DNA of 64,000 nt from contig FR901000.1 of the NCBI GenBank assembly GCA_000437915.1, forward strand, positions 119,083 through 183,082, in the 5' to 3' direction. The position numbers and the translations under genes were made by a program. Every line of letters starts with the position of its first letter. Position 1 is the stretch's first letter. Source of the stretch: Subdoligranulum sp. CAG:314 (GTDB lineage Bacteria; Bacillota; Clostridia; Christensenellales; CAG-314). The notes beneath the pieces are model-generated. The model did no database searches. It saw only the letters and a program-made list of their open reading frames with translations, and had not been told where the DNA came from. Shown piece by piece: positions 16,753 to 24,877 of this stretch.

Positions 16753-18308
16753 TGCCCGTCGCTGTCGGCTATGTTTCTGATAACGTCGAGGAGCGCGCCG
16801 TCGCGGCTTGTGACTATACCCACGATTTTGTCGCCCCAAGGCAGCTCCTGCGGCTTGCCTACGATTTTTTCGGCTTTTTCTTTAAGCTCCTCGATTGTGG
16901 TCACATTGAGATTTGCCGCTTTCAGTCTTTCTGCGATTTCGGGACGTCTCGGATTGACAGCTATACCCTGGTCGGTTACTATGACGTCAACCGAATCGCC
17001 CGGCGTTACCACGGTGTTTACCTTGTCGACCACGCAGGGTATGCGCCCTCTCAACAAGGGCACTACTATGATTGAAAGCGCCGCTCCCGCAGCAGTGTCG
17101 GGATGACCGCCTATTGCGCCGCGTATAACGCCGTCGCTGCCCGTCAGGACGTTTACGTTGAAATTGACGTCCACTTCGAGAGCGGAAAGCACCACTATGT
17201 CCAAAAGATTCATCGCCGAACCGTTTTCAAAAGGATTGGCGTAGTAATCCGCGGAAATCTGCTGATGGAATCTGTTGTTTTTGAGCGACTGCGCCGCAAT
17301 TATGTCAAAGCTCTGAACGTCCAAAAGCTTTTTTATCAGCCCTTCCTCGTGCAGAGCGACCATCTGCCCCGTTATACCGCCGAGAGCATAGCTCGCGTGC
17401 ACGTTGTTGGCTATCATGTAGTCGCGTATGTATCTGGTAACCGCAAGGCTTGCTCCGCCGCTGCCCGTCTGCAAGGAAAAGCCCTCCTTGAAGTAACCGC
17501 TGTTGACGACAACGCGCGCCGCCGTCTCGGCAAGCAGCAGGTCGTGCGGGTTGGTCGTAAAGCGAGTTGCCCCGCTGCTGATTTTCGTCGCGTCGCCTAC
17601 CGCGTCCACCTTTACTATATAATCCACGTAATGCTCGGCTATGGCAAAGGGCGCGTTGGGATAACCGACAATATTGTCCGTCAGTATTATTACCTTTTTT
17701 GCGTAGCGCGCGTCAACCATGGCGTAGCCCAAGGAGCCGCACACCGATTTTTCGTCCCCGTCGCGGCTGTAACCGTTGGCGTTTCCCATCGTGTCGCAGC
17801 TGCTCGCGCCGAGAAAGGCAACGTCTATTTTAAGGTCGCCGTCCTTTATCGCCGCCGCCCTGCCGCCGTGCGAGCGGAACAGCACCGGCTCCTCCATGAG
17901 TCCGTGGCTCACCGCGTCCGCAAGCTTTCCGCGCAGACCGCTCGTGTTGATTTTTGTAATCACGCCGTTTTTGATGTGCTCGATAAGCGGCGCGTGAACA
18001 TCGGAAAGACTGCTCGGCGCAATGGTGAGATTTTTGAAGCCCATTTCTGCAAGCTTGTCGATGACAAGATTCACTACGTGGTCGCCCTCGCGGAAATGGT
18101 GATGGAAGGATATGGTCATGCCGTCTTTCAATCCGCTTGCCCTGATTGCCTGTTCAAGCGTAACCACCTTTTCGCTGGACCTTTGAAGCTCGTTTCTCGA
18201 ATCGAAGCAGCGCGGTCTGACGCGTTTGTTCCAATTTTCGCTGTAAATGGGCATATTGTATTTTTTAAGCAATTCCTTGGGAATTTTGTTGTTCTCTTTT
18301 TCTTTCAT
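16749..18308 (-). CDS. citF: Citrate lyase alpha subunit
   Basis: A 519-residue CitF, the acyl-carrier-protein transferase subunit that exchanges acetyl for citryl on CitD. The fold is CoA-transferase-like. Visible landmarks are MTISFHHHFREGDHVVNLVI at about 83-102, FLQTGSGGASLAVTRYIRDY-like sequence at about 285-300, and the C-terminal GDSVDVIVTDQGIAVNPRRP. I start at the ATG at 18308 with GGGAGCGG upstream, opening MKEKENNKIPKELLKKY as in other CitF proteins. It lies 13 bases after citE. Length is normal. Confidence 0.96.
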   Translation of the reverse strand: MKEKENNKIPKELLKKYNMPIYSENWNKRVRPRCFDSRNELQRSSEKVVTLEQAIRASGLKDGMTISFHHHFREGDHVVNLVIDKLAEMGFKNLTIAPSSLSDVHAPLIEHIKNGVITKINTSGLRGKLADAVSHGLMEEPVLFRSHGGRAAAIKDGDLKIDVAFLGASSCDTMGNANGYSRDGDEKSVCGSLGYAMVDARYAKKVIILTDNIVGYPNAPFAIAEHYVDYIVKVDAVGDATKISSGATRFTTNPHDLLLAETAARVVVNSGYFKEGFSLQTGSGGASLAVTRYIRDYMIANNVHASYALGGITGQMVALHEEGLIKKLLDVQSFDIIAAQSLKNNRFHQQISADYYANPFENGSAMNLLDIVVLSALEVDVNFNVNVLTGSDGVIRGAIGGHPDTAAGAALSIIVVPLLRGRIPCVVDKVNTVVTPGDSVDVIVTDQGIAVNPRRPEIAERLKAANLNVTTIEELKEKAEKIVGKPQELPWGDKIVGIVTSRDGALLDVIRNIADSDGQ

Positions 18309-18321
18309 TTTTCCGCTCCCG

Positions 18322-19206
18322 TCAATCCACAACGATATGCACCGCGCGCGCAAGCTCGAGCGTGCGCTCCGCTCTCAAAACTACCGGCTTGTCAATCATT
18401 TTTCCGTTGAGACTCACCACGCCGCTGCCCTTGGCCTCCGCCTCCTTCAAGGCGGCGATGATTCTTTTCGCCTTGTCTATTTCCGCCGTCGTGGGTGTAA
18501 AAATTTCGTTCACGGGGTTGATTTGTCTGGGATTGATGACGGATTTGCCGTCAAAGCCCAACTGTTTGATAAACCTTACCTCCTCCTTGAACGTGTCCAT
18601 ATCGTTCAGGTTGGAAAACACCGTGTCCACGGCGTCTATACCCGCCGCACGGGCGGCGACCACAATGGTCTGACGCGCGAGCAGCAGCTCGCTGCCCTCC
18701 TTGCTGCGCGTGGTTTTGAGGTTTGCGCAATAGTCCTCCGCGCCAAGCGCGATACCCATCATACGCTTGCTAGCCGTTGCGATTTTGTAAGCGTTGACCA
18801 CTCCGAGCGCCGACTCTATCGCCGCCATGATGAGAGTTCTTCCCACAGGTATGCCGGCAAGCTTTTCCACGCGCTCGATTTCCTCCTCAAGCTCCGTGAT
18901 TTCCTCCGCCGTCTCCGTCTTAGGCATACGTATGACGTCGGCGCCCGCCCTTACCATGGCTTCGACGTCGGCGCGCCCGAACTCGGTGGACAGCGGATTG
19001 ACTCTGACAACCTTTTCAACCCCGCCGTAGTCAATGGTTTTCAAGGCATTGTAAACAAGCAGTCTCGCCGCGTCCTTTTCGGCAAGGCTGACGGAATCCT
19101 CCAAATCGAACATTATCGAGTCAGCGCCGTAAATATGCGCGTCTCTCATCATGCTGGGATTGTTGCCCGGCACGAACATCATGGTTCTTCTCAATCTTTT
19201 CTGCAT
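18322..19206 (-). CDS. citE: Citrate lyase beta subunit
   Basis: A 294-residue CitE, the citryl-ACP lyase that cleaves citryl-CitD into acetyl-CitD and oxaloacetate. It belongs to the HpcH/HpaI TIM-barrel family. MQKRLRRTMMFVPGNNPSMM opens the protein. SIMFDLEDSVSLAEKDAARL carries the acidic metal-binding residues, and VVRVNPLSTEFGRADVEAMV and GIALGAEDYCANLKT are conserved. I start at the ATG at 19206 with GGAG upstream. An earlier in-frame ATG at 19296 would overlap citD by about 30 bases and adds a non-homologous extension. It lies between citD and citF. Confidence 0.96.
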   Translation of the reverse strand: MQKRLRRTMMFVPGNNPSMMRDAHIYGADSIMFDLEDSVSLAEKDAARLLVYNALKTIDYGGVEKVVRVNPLSTEFGRADVEAMVRAGADVIRMPKTETAEEITELEEEIERVEKLAGIPVGRTLIMAAIESALGVVNAYKIATASKRMMGIALGAEDYCANLKTTRSKEGSELLLARQTIVVAARAAGIDAVDTVFSNLNDMDTFKEEVRFIKQLGFDGKSVINPRQINPVNEIFTPTTAEIDKAKRIIAALKEAEAKGSGVVSLNGKMIDKPVVLRAERTLELARAVHIVVD

Positions 19207-19267
19207 ATTCTCTGCTCCGTTTTTTCTCAAAAAAATAAATGGCGAAAAAATTTCTTCGACGAGAAAC

Positions 19268-19555
19268 TTATTCCCATTTATTTCTGTCCTTGCCAAGAGC
19301 GCGTATCAACGCCGCCTTGACTCTCGCCCTTATTGTGCAATCCAACGCGCCCTTGTCCGTCGCGTCTACAAAGCCGTCCTTGACGCCCATTTCGGCAAAG
19401 GTCTCCGAAATGACTTCCTTGATTCTTTTTCCGAATTGGTTGGCAACCGTACTGTCAAGTCTGATTGTCAGCCCCTTGCCCTCGTTAGGCTCCAGCTCGA
19501 TAAGTATGTCTCCGGACTCCAACGTACCTGCCGCGGCAGGCTGCTTAAGCTCCAT
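19268..19555 (-). CDS. citD: Citrate lyase gamma subunit (acyl carrier protein)
   Basis: A 95-residue CitD, the carrier whose serine holds the prosthetic group. The motif AGTLESGDILIE places the modified serine at residue 14, exactly as in known CitD. The rest has the family pattern LEPNEGKGLTIRLDSTVANQ and a C-terminal stretch ending in KDRNKWE. GGAGG lies about 10 bases before the ATG. It is the first gene of an eight-gene operon (citD-E-F-X-C-G-acn-icd). No citrate transporter or two-component regulator is adjacent, which is unusual for citrate lyase operons. Confidence 0.95.
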   Translation of the reverse strand: MELKQPAAAGTLESGDILIELEPNEGKGLTIRLDSTVANQFGKRIKEVISETFAEMGVKDGFVDATDKGALDCTIRARVKAALIRALGKDRNKWE

Positions 19556-19606
19556 TTGACCTTAACCTCCAAAAATATTTATTTTCGGCTTATGCCAATC
19601 GAATTG

Positions 19607-19635
19607 ATTATAAGTGAGCGCGGACAAAAAAGCAA
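19607..19635 (-). promoter_or_regulatory. Promoter of the citrate lyase operon
   Basis: On the minus strand TTGCTT (19635-19630), 17 bases and a perfect TATAAT (19612-19607) lie about 50 bases before citD. Confidence 0.6.
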
Positions 19636-19660
19636 CTATTTGCAAAAATATTGACTTTAT

Positions 19661-19689
19661 TTGACATGCGCTTAAAAAAAAGTTATACT
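19661..19689 (+). promoter_or_regulatory. argS promoter placing the start site at or beside the ATG
   Basis: TTGACA (19661-19666), a 17-base spacer and TATACT (19684-19689) are near consensus. The ATG at 19699 is only 10 bases after the -10 box, so the mRNA leader would be 0-3 bases. Confidence 0.75.
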
Positions 19690-19698
19690 ACTTTCATT

Positions 19699-21384
19699 AT
19701 GGAATTTAAAAGTTATATCTCATCCGTGCTCGACCTTGACGGACTGAGTTCCGACGAAGTCGCCTCCCTGCTTCAGGACGTCGCCGACCCGCGTATGGGC
19801 GACGTCGCCCTGCCCTGCTTCAAGCTTGCCGCACGCCTTAAAAAGCCGCCGCAGGCAATCGCCTCGCAGATAGCGGAAAAGTTCACGTCGGACGGGCTTG
19901 TGGAACGCGCGCAGGCGGTAAACGGCTACGTCAATTTCTTTTTCGACAGAAAAGCCGCCTCGCGGAGAATTCTCGCAGAGCTTCCGGACATGAACGGCGA
20001 GCTTTTGAAAGACGTCGGACAGGGACGCACGATTTGCATAGATTACAGCTCGATAAACATCGCCAAACCCTTTCACATCGGACATCTCGGCACCACCGCG
20101 ATAGGCGGCAGCCTCTGCAAAATCTTCAAGGCGCTCGGATACTCTGCCGTCGGCATAAACCATCTGGGCGATTGGGGCACGCAGTTCGGCAAGCTGATTG
20201 TCGCCTTCAAAAAATGGAGCGACAGAGAAACCATAGAAAAGGGCGGCGTGCGCGCCTTGCAGGAAATTTACGTTCGGTTCCACCGCGAGGAGGAAACCGA
20301 CCCCTCCTTGACAGACAAGGCGAGGGAGTGGTTTGCAAAGCTCGAAAAAGGCGACGAAGAAGCAACCGAGCTGTTCTCCTTTTTCAAAAAAATCACTCTC
20401 GACGAGGTGGAAAAGGTTTACAAGCGCTTGAACGTATCTTTCGACAGCTACAACGGCGAAAGTTTTTACAACGACAAGATGCAGCCGATTTTGGACGTGC
20501 TCAAACAAAAGGGACTTGCGAAAATGTCCGAGGGCGCGCTTGTCGTGGAGCTTGAAGAATACGGCATGCCCCCCTGCCTGTTGGTAAAGGCGGACGGCGC
20601 GACGCTTTACGCCACGCGCGACCTTGCCGCCGCGCTGTATCGCAAGAATACCTACGGTTTTGACAAATGTCTCTACGTGGTCGCTTATCAGCAGAATCTC
20701 CATTTCCGACAGATTTTCAAGGTTTTGGAGCTTGCCGGCTTTGATTGGGCGAAGGATATGGTGCACGTGGCTTACGGCATGGTGTCTCTCGAAGAAGGCA
20801 GCATGAGCACGCGCAAGGGCAATGCCGTGTGGCTTGAAGACGTATTGGACAAGGCGGTGGAAAAGGCTCTCGATATTATCACCGAAAAAACGCCCGACCT
20901 TGAAAACAAACGGGAAACCGCCGAGCAAATCGGCGTGGGAGCCGTCATGTTTTCCGCGCTGTGCAACGCAAGAATTAAGGACATAACTTTCAGTCTCGAC
21001 CGCGTACTCAATTTCGACGGAGAGACCGCGCCCTATCTGCAATATACTTATGCCAGATGCCGCTCCATAGAACAAAAAATAAAACAGACGCGCATAGCTC
21101 CCGACCCGAACGGAATAGACAACGACGAGGCGTGGGAAGTAATAAGGCACATTGAAAAATTCGTCCGCACGGTGGAAACCGCGGCGGAAAGATACGAGCC
21201 GAGTTTGATAAGCAACTATCTTATAGATTTGGCGCAGGTATTCAATCGTTTTTATCTCGCGCACAGAGTCATCAACGAGGACAAGGGCGTGGAAAACGCC
21301 CGCCTTGCTCTCGTCAAAACAGTGGCGAATATCCTCAAAAGAGGTCTTGCCCTTTTGGGTATTGCCGCACCGGAAAAAATGTAA
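19699..21384 (+). CDS. argS: Arginyl-tRNA synthetase
   Basis: A 561-residue class I ArgRS that charges tRNA-Arg. The N-terminal Add-1 domain covers about 1-100, with DPRMGDVALPCFKLAARLKK. The HIGH signature is PFHIGHLGTTA at about 131. SMSTRKG at about 366 takes the place of KMSKS, as is usual in bacterial ArgRS. The C-terminal DALR anticodon-binding domain begins near 440 (LNFDGETAPYLQYTYARCRS). The ATG at 19699 gives the family N-terminus; a longer frame upstream runs through the promoter. No Shine-Dalgarno is present, which fits a leaderless message. The gene is monocistronic and divergent from the cit operon. Confidence 0.96.
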   Translation: MEFKSYISSVLDLDGLSSDEVASLLQDVADPRMGDVALPCFKLAARLKKPPQAIASQIAEKFTSDGLVERAQAVNGYVNFFFDRKAASRRILAELPDMNGELLKDVGQGRTICIDYSSINIAKPFHIGHLGTTAIGGSLCKIFKALGYSAVGINHLGDWGTQFGKLIVAFKKWSDRETIEKGGVRALQEIYVRFHREEETDPSLTDKAREWFAKLEKGDEEATELFSFFKKITLDEVEKVYKRLNVSFDSYNGESFYNDKMQPILDVLKQKGLAKMSEGALVVELEEYGMPPCLLVKADGATLYATRDLAAALYRKNTYGFDKCLYVVAYQQNLHFRQIFKVLELAGFDWAKDMVHVAYGMVSLEEGSMSTRKGNAVWLEDVLDKAVEKALDIITEKTPDLENKRETAEQIGVGAVMFSALCNARIKDITFSLDRVLNFDGETAPYLQYTYARCRSIEQKIKQTRIAPDPNGIDNDEAWEVIRHIEKFVRTVETAAERYEPSLISNYLIDLAQVFNRFYLAHRVINEDKGVENARLALVKTVANILKRGLALLGIAAPEKM

Positions 21385-21393
21385 AAGCAATTC

Positions 21394-21428
21394 AAAGGGG
21401 CGACGCCCATTCGGACGTCGCCCCTTTT
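21394..21428 (+). terminator. argS intrinsic terminator
   Basis: A 12-bp stem (AAAGGGGCGACG / CGTCGCCCCTTT) with a 10-base loop, followed by a T-rich tail, begins nine bases after the argS stop. Confidence 0.85.
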
Positions 21429-21476
21429 CTTTTAAGGGAGATTCCACCTTCCTTCAAAAAAGCGTTTATGCCGTCA

Positions 21477-21665
21477 TCAAGCCGTAGTCCGAGCAACCGT
21501 AATTTCTACGGGATATTCCGCTTCTATGCTCGAAGGAGCGACAATTGACGCGGAAGCGGGTTCTTTCAGAAATCTCACTATGGTAACGACCGCGCTCGTG
21601 CAAATTGCCGCCAGCAAAACCGCCATAAGCGCAAAGATGATTTTTCTTTTTGTCGATTTGGTCAT
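21477..21665 (-). CDS. Small single-pass membrane protein, unknown function
   Basis: A 62-residue protein. MTKSTKRKIIF is a basic start, then one hydrophobic segment (ALMAVLLAAICTSAVVTIV, about 12-31), then a short hydrophilic outside tail ending VEITVARTTA. A strong GGAGGTG Shine-Dalgarno precedes the ATG at 21665, and a good promoter lies at 21697-21724. It is therefore likely real despite its size. The N-in topology is predicted from the basic start. I do not recognise a family. It is convergent with argS and downstream of the deo operon, but has its own promoter. Confidence 0.65.
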   Translation of the reverse strand: MTKSTKRKIIFALMAVLLAAICTSAVVTIVRFLKEPASASIVAPSSIEAEYPVEITVARTTA

Positions 21666-21696
21666 ATGCGCACCTCCTTTACATATTTGCAACTAT

Positions 21697-21724
21697 ATTA
21701 TACCATAGTTTTCAAATATTGCAA
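21697..21724 (-). promoter_or_regulatory. Promoter of the small membrane protein gene
   Basis: On the minus strand TTGCAA (21724-21719), 16 bases and a perfect TATAAT (21702-21697), about 30 bases before the ATG at 21665. Confidence 0.65.
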
Positions 21725-21821
21725 CTGTTTTGCGCATATTTTATGAAAATATTTTTATTGTTTTTTCTTAATTTTCAAATCCTGCAAACAACGCCCATAT
21801 TCAAAGTCAAGCAAAGCGGAT

Positions 21822-23123
21822 TCATTCGATTTTTTCGATGATTATCGGAGAAGACTCGGGTTTTTCGTCGCCCAGCGCAAAAGCGTCCGCCGCAAGCCCG
21901 ACGGCTTTTTCAAAAAGCTTTTCGTCCGAACAGTACAGCGTGGCGCACGTTTCCCCCTCCGCCGCGAAATCGCCCTTCTTTTTGCGGAGAACTATACCCG
22001 CCGACAAATCTATCCCGTCCTCCTTTTTGTTTCTTCCCGCGCCCAACGCAAGGCACGTCTCTCCGATTTTTTCGGCGTTTATTCCGACAACGAAGCCGCC
22101 GCCCTTCAATTTTACATCCATTGAAAAGGGCGCGTTGCAAATCCTTTCGGGAGCGTTTAAAAAAGCCGTGTCGCCGCCCTGCGCCGCCACCCATTCCTTG
22201 AATTTTTTTAGCGCGCCGCCCGTTTCGAGCGCCTCGCGAACTCTTTCCTCCGCTTCTTTTGCGGAAATTTCGAGCGCAAGCCGCGTCATCTCTGAAGCAA
22301 GCGCAAGGCACAGCTCTGTCAGACGCGGTTCCCCCCTGCCCCGCAAAACCTCCGCCGCTTCGACAACCTCCAATGCGTTTCCCACGCAATAGCCCAGCGG
22401 CTCGTCCATATCCGTCACAAACGCCGTTGCCCTGCGTCCTGCAAGGCGGGCGACAAGCGTCATTTCGCGGGCGAGAGCTTCGGCAAACCTCCGCGTTTTG
22501 GCAAAAGCGCCGCTGCCCGTTTTGACGTCAAGCACTATGTTGGGCGCGCCGGCAGCCAGCTTTTTGCTCATTATGCTCGAAACAATGAGCGGAACGCTGT
22601 CCACCGTGGCGGTAAGGTCGCGCGCGGCGTAAAGCTTTTTGTCGCAGGGCACGAGGTTTTTTGTCTGCGCAACGACGGCAATACCCGTTTTTTTGACAAT
22701 ACGGGCAAATTCCTCCTCGTCAAGCTCGGTTTTAAAACCCGGTATGGCTTCCAGCTTGTCTACGGTGCCGCCGGTAAAGCCAAGACCGCGCCCGCTCATC
22801 TTCGCCACGGTTACGCCGCAGCAGGCGGCAAGAGGAGCCACCGCAAGCGTGGTTTTGTCTCCGACTCCGCCTGAGGAGTGCTTGTCGGCGCAAGCGCTCC
22901 CCCAACCGCTCAAATCAAGACTGTCTCCGCTTTTTGCCATAGCGTTTGTCAGGGCAAGCGTTTCCGCTCTCGTCATGCCGTTGAAATAAACCGCCATGAG
23001 AAACGCGCCTGTCTGCTCGTCCGAGGCAAAGCCGTTTGTCACGCTTTGCGTGAAAAAGGAAATTTCCTCTTCCGTAAGCTCTGCCCCGTCGCGTTTGCGT
23101 TTTATTATGTCGTAGATGCGCAT
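21822..23123 (-). CDS. pdp: Pyrimidine-nucleoside phosphorylase
   Basis: A 433-residue enzyme of the thymidine/pyrimidine-nucleoside phosphorylase family, splitting (deoxy)pyrimidine nucleosides into base and (deoxy)ribose-1-phosphate. The family signature is SGRGLGFTGGTVDKLEAIPG at about 112-131. The phosphate-binding region is DKHSSGGVGDKTTLAVAPLA. The C-terminal domain includes the conserved GVVLRKKKGDFAAEGE-like stretch. I use the ATG at 23123, with AGAGG 10 bases upstream; a TTG three codons earlier is too close to that site. It is the last gene of the deo operon, three bases after the 54-codon ORF. Confidence 0.93.
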   Translation of the reverse strand: MRIYDIIKRKRDGAELTEEEISFFTQSVTNGFASDEQTGAFLMAVYFNGMTRAETLALTNAMAKSGDSLDLSGWGSACADKHSSGGVGDKTTLAVAPLAACCGVTVAKMSGRGLGFTGGTVDKLEAIPGFKTELDEEEFARIVKKTGIAVVAQTKNLVPCDKKLYAARDLTATVDSVPLIVSSIMSKKLAAGAPNIVLDVKTGSGAFAKTRRFAEALAREMTLVARLAGRRATAFVTDMDEPLGYCVGNALEVVEAAEVLRGRGEPRLTELCLALASEMTRLALEISAKEAEERVREALETGGALKKFKEWVAAQGGDTAFLNAPERICNAPFSMDVKLKGGGFVVGINAEKIGETCLALGAGRNKKEDGIDLSAGIVLRKKKGDFAAEGETCATLYCSDEKLFEKAVGLAADAFALGDEKPESSPIIIEKIE

Positions 23124-23125
23124 TT

Positions 23126-23290
23126 TTACCAATCCTCTTTTATGTCCAGCTTGACGTCGCTGTAAAACTCCTTGTATTTACGCCTGAATTTTTCGGCGTC
23201 CTTTTCAGGAGCCTCCCGCAAAAAATCGTCGTAGTCCGGTCCGTCGTCGTCCATAAACTCGGACAGGCGCATAAGCTCGTATTTGTCCAT
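23126..23290 (-). CDS. Small acidic protein (54 residues) inside the deo operon
   Basis: An intact 54-codon frame from ATG at 23290 to TAA at 23126 fills the gap between cdd and pdp almost exactly: it starts 3 bases after the cdd stop and ends 2 bases before the pdp ATG. It begins MDKYELMRLSEFMDDDGPDY and ends YSDVKLDIKEDW. It is hydrophilic, rich in Asp, Glu, Lys and Arg, with no membrane segment and no cysteine. GGGGAATTAG upstream can serve as its Shine-Dalgarno. Its position suggests translational coupling between cdd and pdp, or a small partner of a salvage enzyme. I do not recognise it. Confidence 0.7.
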   Translation of the reverse strand: MDKYELMRLSEFMDDDGPDYDDFLREAPEKDAEKFRRKYKEFYSDVKLDIKEDW

Positions 23291-23293
23291 AGC

Positions 23294-23704
23294 CTAATTC
23301 CCCTTTTTCAGCGTAAAAGAACGGGGCAGAAGCCCGCCCAGCGAAAACTCCGCCGTTTCGCCGCCGCTTTCGGATAAAATCAAAAAATCCTCCGCGCAAA
23401 ATTCACTCATAACCTGACGGCATTCGCCGCAGGGCAGGCACAAGCCGTCTGAGTCGGGCGAAACCACGGCTATTGCCTTAAACTCTCTTTTGCCTGCCGC
23501 AACAGCCTGAACAAAAGCCGTCCGCTCGGCGCATACGGTTGACGAAAACGCCGAATTTTCCACGTTGCAGCCGACAAACATACTGCCGTCCGCGCACAGC
23601 AGGCAAGCGCCCACGCGGAACAAAGAATAAGGCGAATAACTGTTTCGCGCCGCCTCGCGCGCTTTTGAAAGCAGCTTTCCCTTCACAACGTCGTCGATGC
23701 TCAC
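23294..23704 (-). CDS. cdd: Cytidine deaminase
   Basis: A 136-residue zinc enzyme deaminating cytidine and deoxycytidine to uridine and deoxyuridine. Zinc ligands are visible in TVCAERTAFVQAV (Cys and the catalytic Glu) and LPCGECRQVMSEF (two Cys). ARNSYSPYSLFRVGACLLCA is the family N-terminal motif. I start it at the GTG at 23704, which overlaps the deoB stop as GTGA and has GGAGG 10 bases upstream. The much longer open frame upstream lies in deoB and is out of frame with real homology. It feeds uridine to the phosphorylase encoded downstream. Confidence 0.93.
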   Translation of the reverse strand: MSIDDVVKGKLLSKAREAARNSYSPYSLFRVGACLLCADGSMFVGCNVENSAFSSTVCAERTAFVQAVAAGKREFKAIAVVSPDSDGLCLPCGECRQVMSEFCAEDFLILSESGGETAEFSLGGLLPRSFTLKKGN

Positions 23705-24873
23705 AAAACAATTTCCTCCGCAAAGCTTTTTCCCGTTTTGAGACCGAGTCCCAGCAGCTGCGCGACGGTGGCGCCTATGTCGCAGAAGCTTTCTCTGACG
23801 CCCAGATTCACGCCGCTTTTCAACCTCCTGCCGAATGCCACTATCGGCACGTATTCTCTTGTGTGGTCGGTGCTCACGTCCGACGGGTCGCAGCCGTGGT
23901 CGGCAGTGACAATCGCCGCGTCTCCCTCTCCAAGCAGCAAATCGAGCTTTTTCAGGTCGGAGTCGAAAGAGCTCAACGCCTTCGCATAGCCGTCCGCGTC
24001 GTTTCTGTGTCCGTATTTGCTGTCGAAATCCACCAGATTGACAAAAATCAGCCCTTTTATATCCCGCCTTGCAAGGTCGCAAGTCTTTTCCATACCGTCC
24101 CCGTTTGAGACGGTGTGTATACTTTCGGTAAGGCCGCGTCCGCAGAAAATGTCGCCTATTTTTCCCACGCCGACGCATTGCAGCCCCGCCGCCTTTACGA
24201 CGTCAGTGAGCACCTCACCGTGCGGTTGAAGGGAAAAATCCTTTCTGTCCGATGTTCGTATATAGTCGGGTTCGTCGCCCTTAAAGGGACGTGCTATGAC
24301 TCTGCCGACGGAGTATTTCCCCGTCATGATTTTTCTTGCTTTTTCGCAGACGGAATACAGCTCGTCAAGAGGCACCGAATCAATGTGCGCGGCAATCTGC
24401 ATCACGCTGTCGGCGGAAGTATACACGATAAGCGCGCCCGTCTCCGACTGCTCCCTGCCGAAAACCTTCAAAACCTCCGTACCCGAATAGGGCTTGTTGC
24501 AAAGCACCCTCCTGCCCGTTTTTCTTTCAAGCGCGGCGACAATTTCGGGCGGAAAACCGTTCGGAAACACGGGCATTTTTTGACGGGAAACAAGCCCTGC
24601 AATTTCCCAATGTCCGCTCGTGGTGTCTTTTCCCGCCGAAAGCTCGCGCGCTTTGCCGAAGCACCCCTCGGGATGAGACGCGGGACAGCCGCAATCCACG
24701 CCGTCGATGTTGAACAATCCCTTGGATTTGAGAAAAGGGACGTTCAGAAACGGGCTTTTGCAAACCGCTCCCAGAGTATTCGCCCCCTCGTCGCCGAACA
24801 AAGCGGCGTCGGGCGCCGCTCCCACTCCGAAGCTGTCCGCCACAATCAAAAAAACACGTTTGAATTTTTCCAT
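23701..24873 (-). CDS. deoB: Phosphopentomutase
   Basis: A 390-residue DeoB, which interconverts (deoxy)ribose-1-phosphate and -5-phosphate, linking nucleoside phosphorolysis to DeoC. It belongs to the alkaline phosphatase superfamily. Metal-binding residues are visible in FLIVADSFGVGAAPDA at the N-terminus, VTADHGCDPS at about 320, and DHTREYVPIVAFG at about 335. KDTTSGHWEIAG at about 82 carries the phosphorylated threonine region. It lies 4 bases after deoD and overlaps cdd by 4 bases. Length is normal. Confidence 0.96.
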   Translation of the reverse strand: MEKFKRVFLIVADSFGVGAAPDAALFGDEGANTLGAVCKSPFLNVPFLKSKGLFNIDGVDCGCPASHPEGCFGKARELSAGKDTTSGHWEIAGLVSRQKMPVFPNGFPPEIVAALERKTGRRVLCNKPYSGTEVLKVFGREQSETGALIVYTSADSVMQIAAHIDSVPLDELYSVCEKARKIMTGKYSVGRVIARPFKGDEPDYIRTSDRKDFSLQPHGEVLTDVVKAAGLQCVGVGKIGDIFCGRGLTESIHTVSNGDGMEKTCDLARRDIKGLIFVNLVDFDSKYGHRNDADGYAKALSSFDSDLKKLDLLLGEGDAAIVTADHGCDPSDVSTDHTREYVPIVAFGRRLKSGVNLGVRESFCDIGATVAQLLGLGLKTGKSFAEEIVL

Positions 24874-24877
24874 AATT

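Noticed and set aside
19699..21384. Lack of a KMSKS motif in ArgRS, considered as a sign of inactivation
   Set aside because: Many bacterial arginyl-tRNA synthetases lack canonical KMSKS and carry an STRKG-like sequence, as here.
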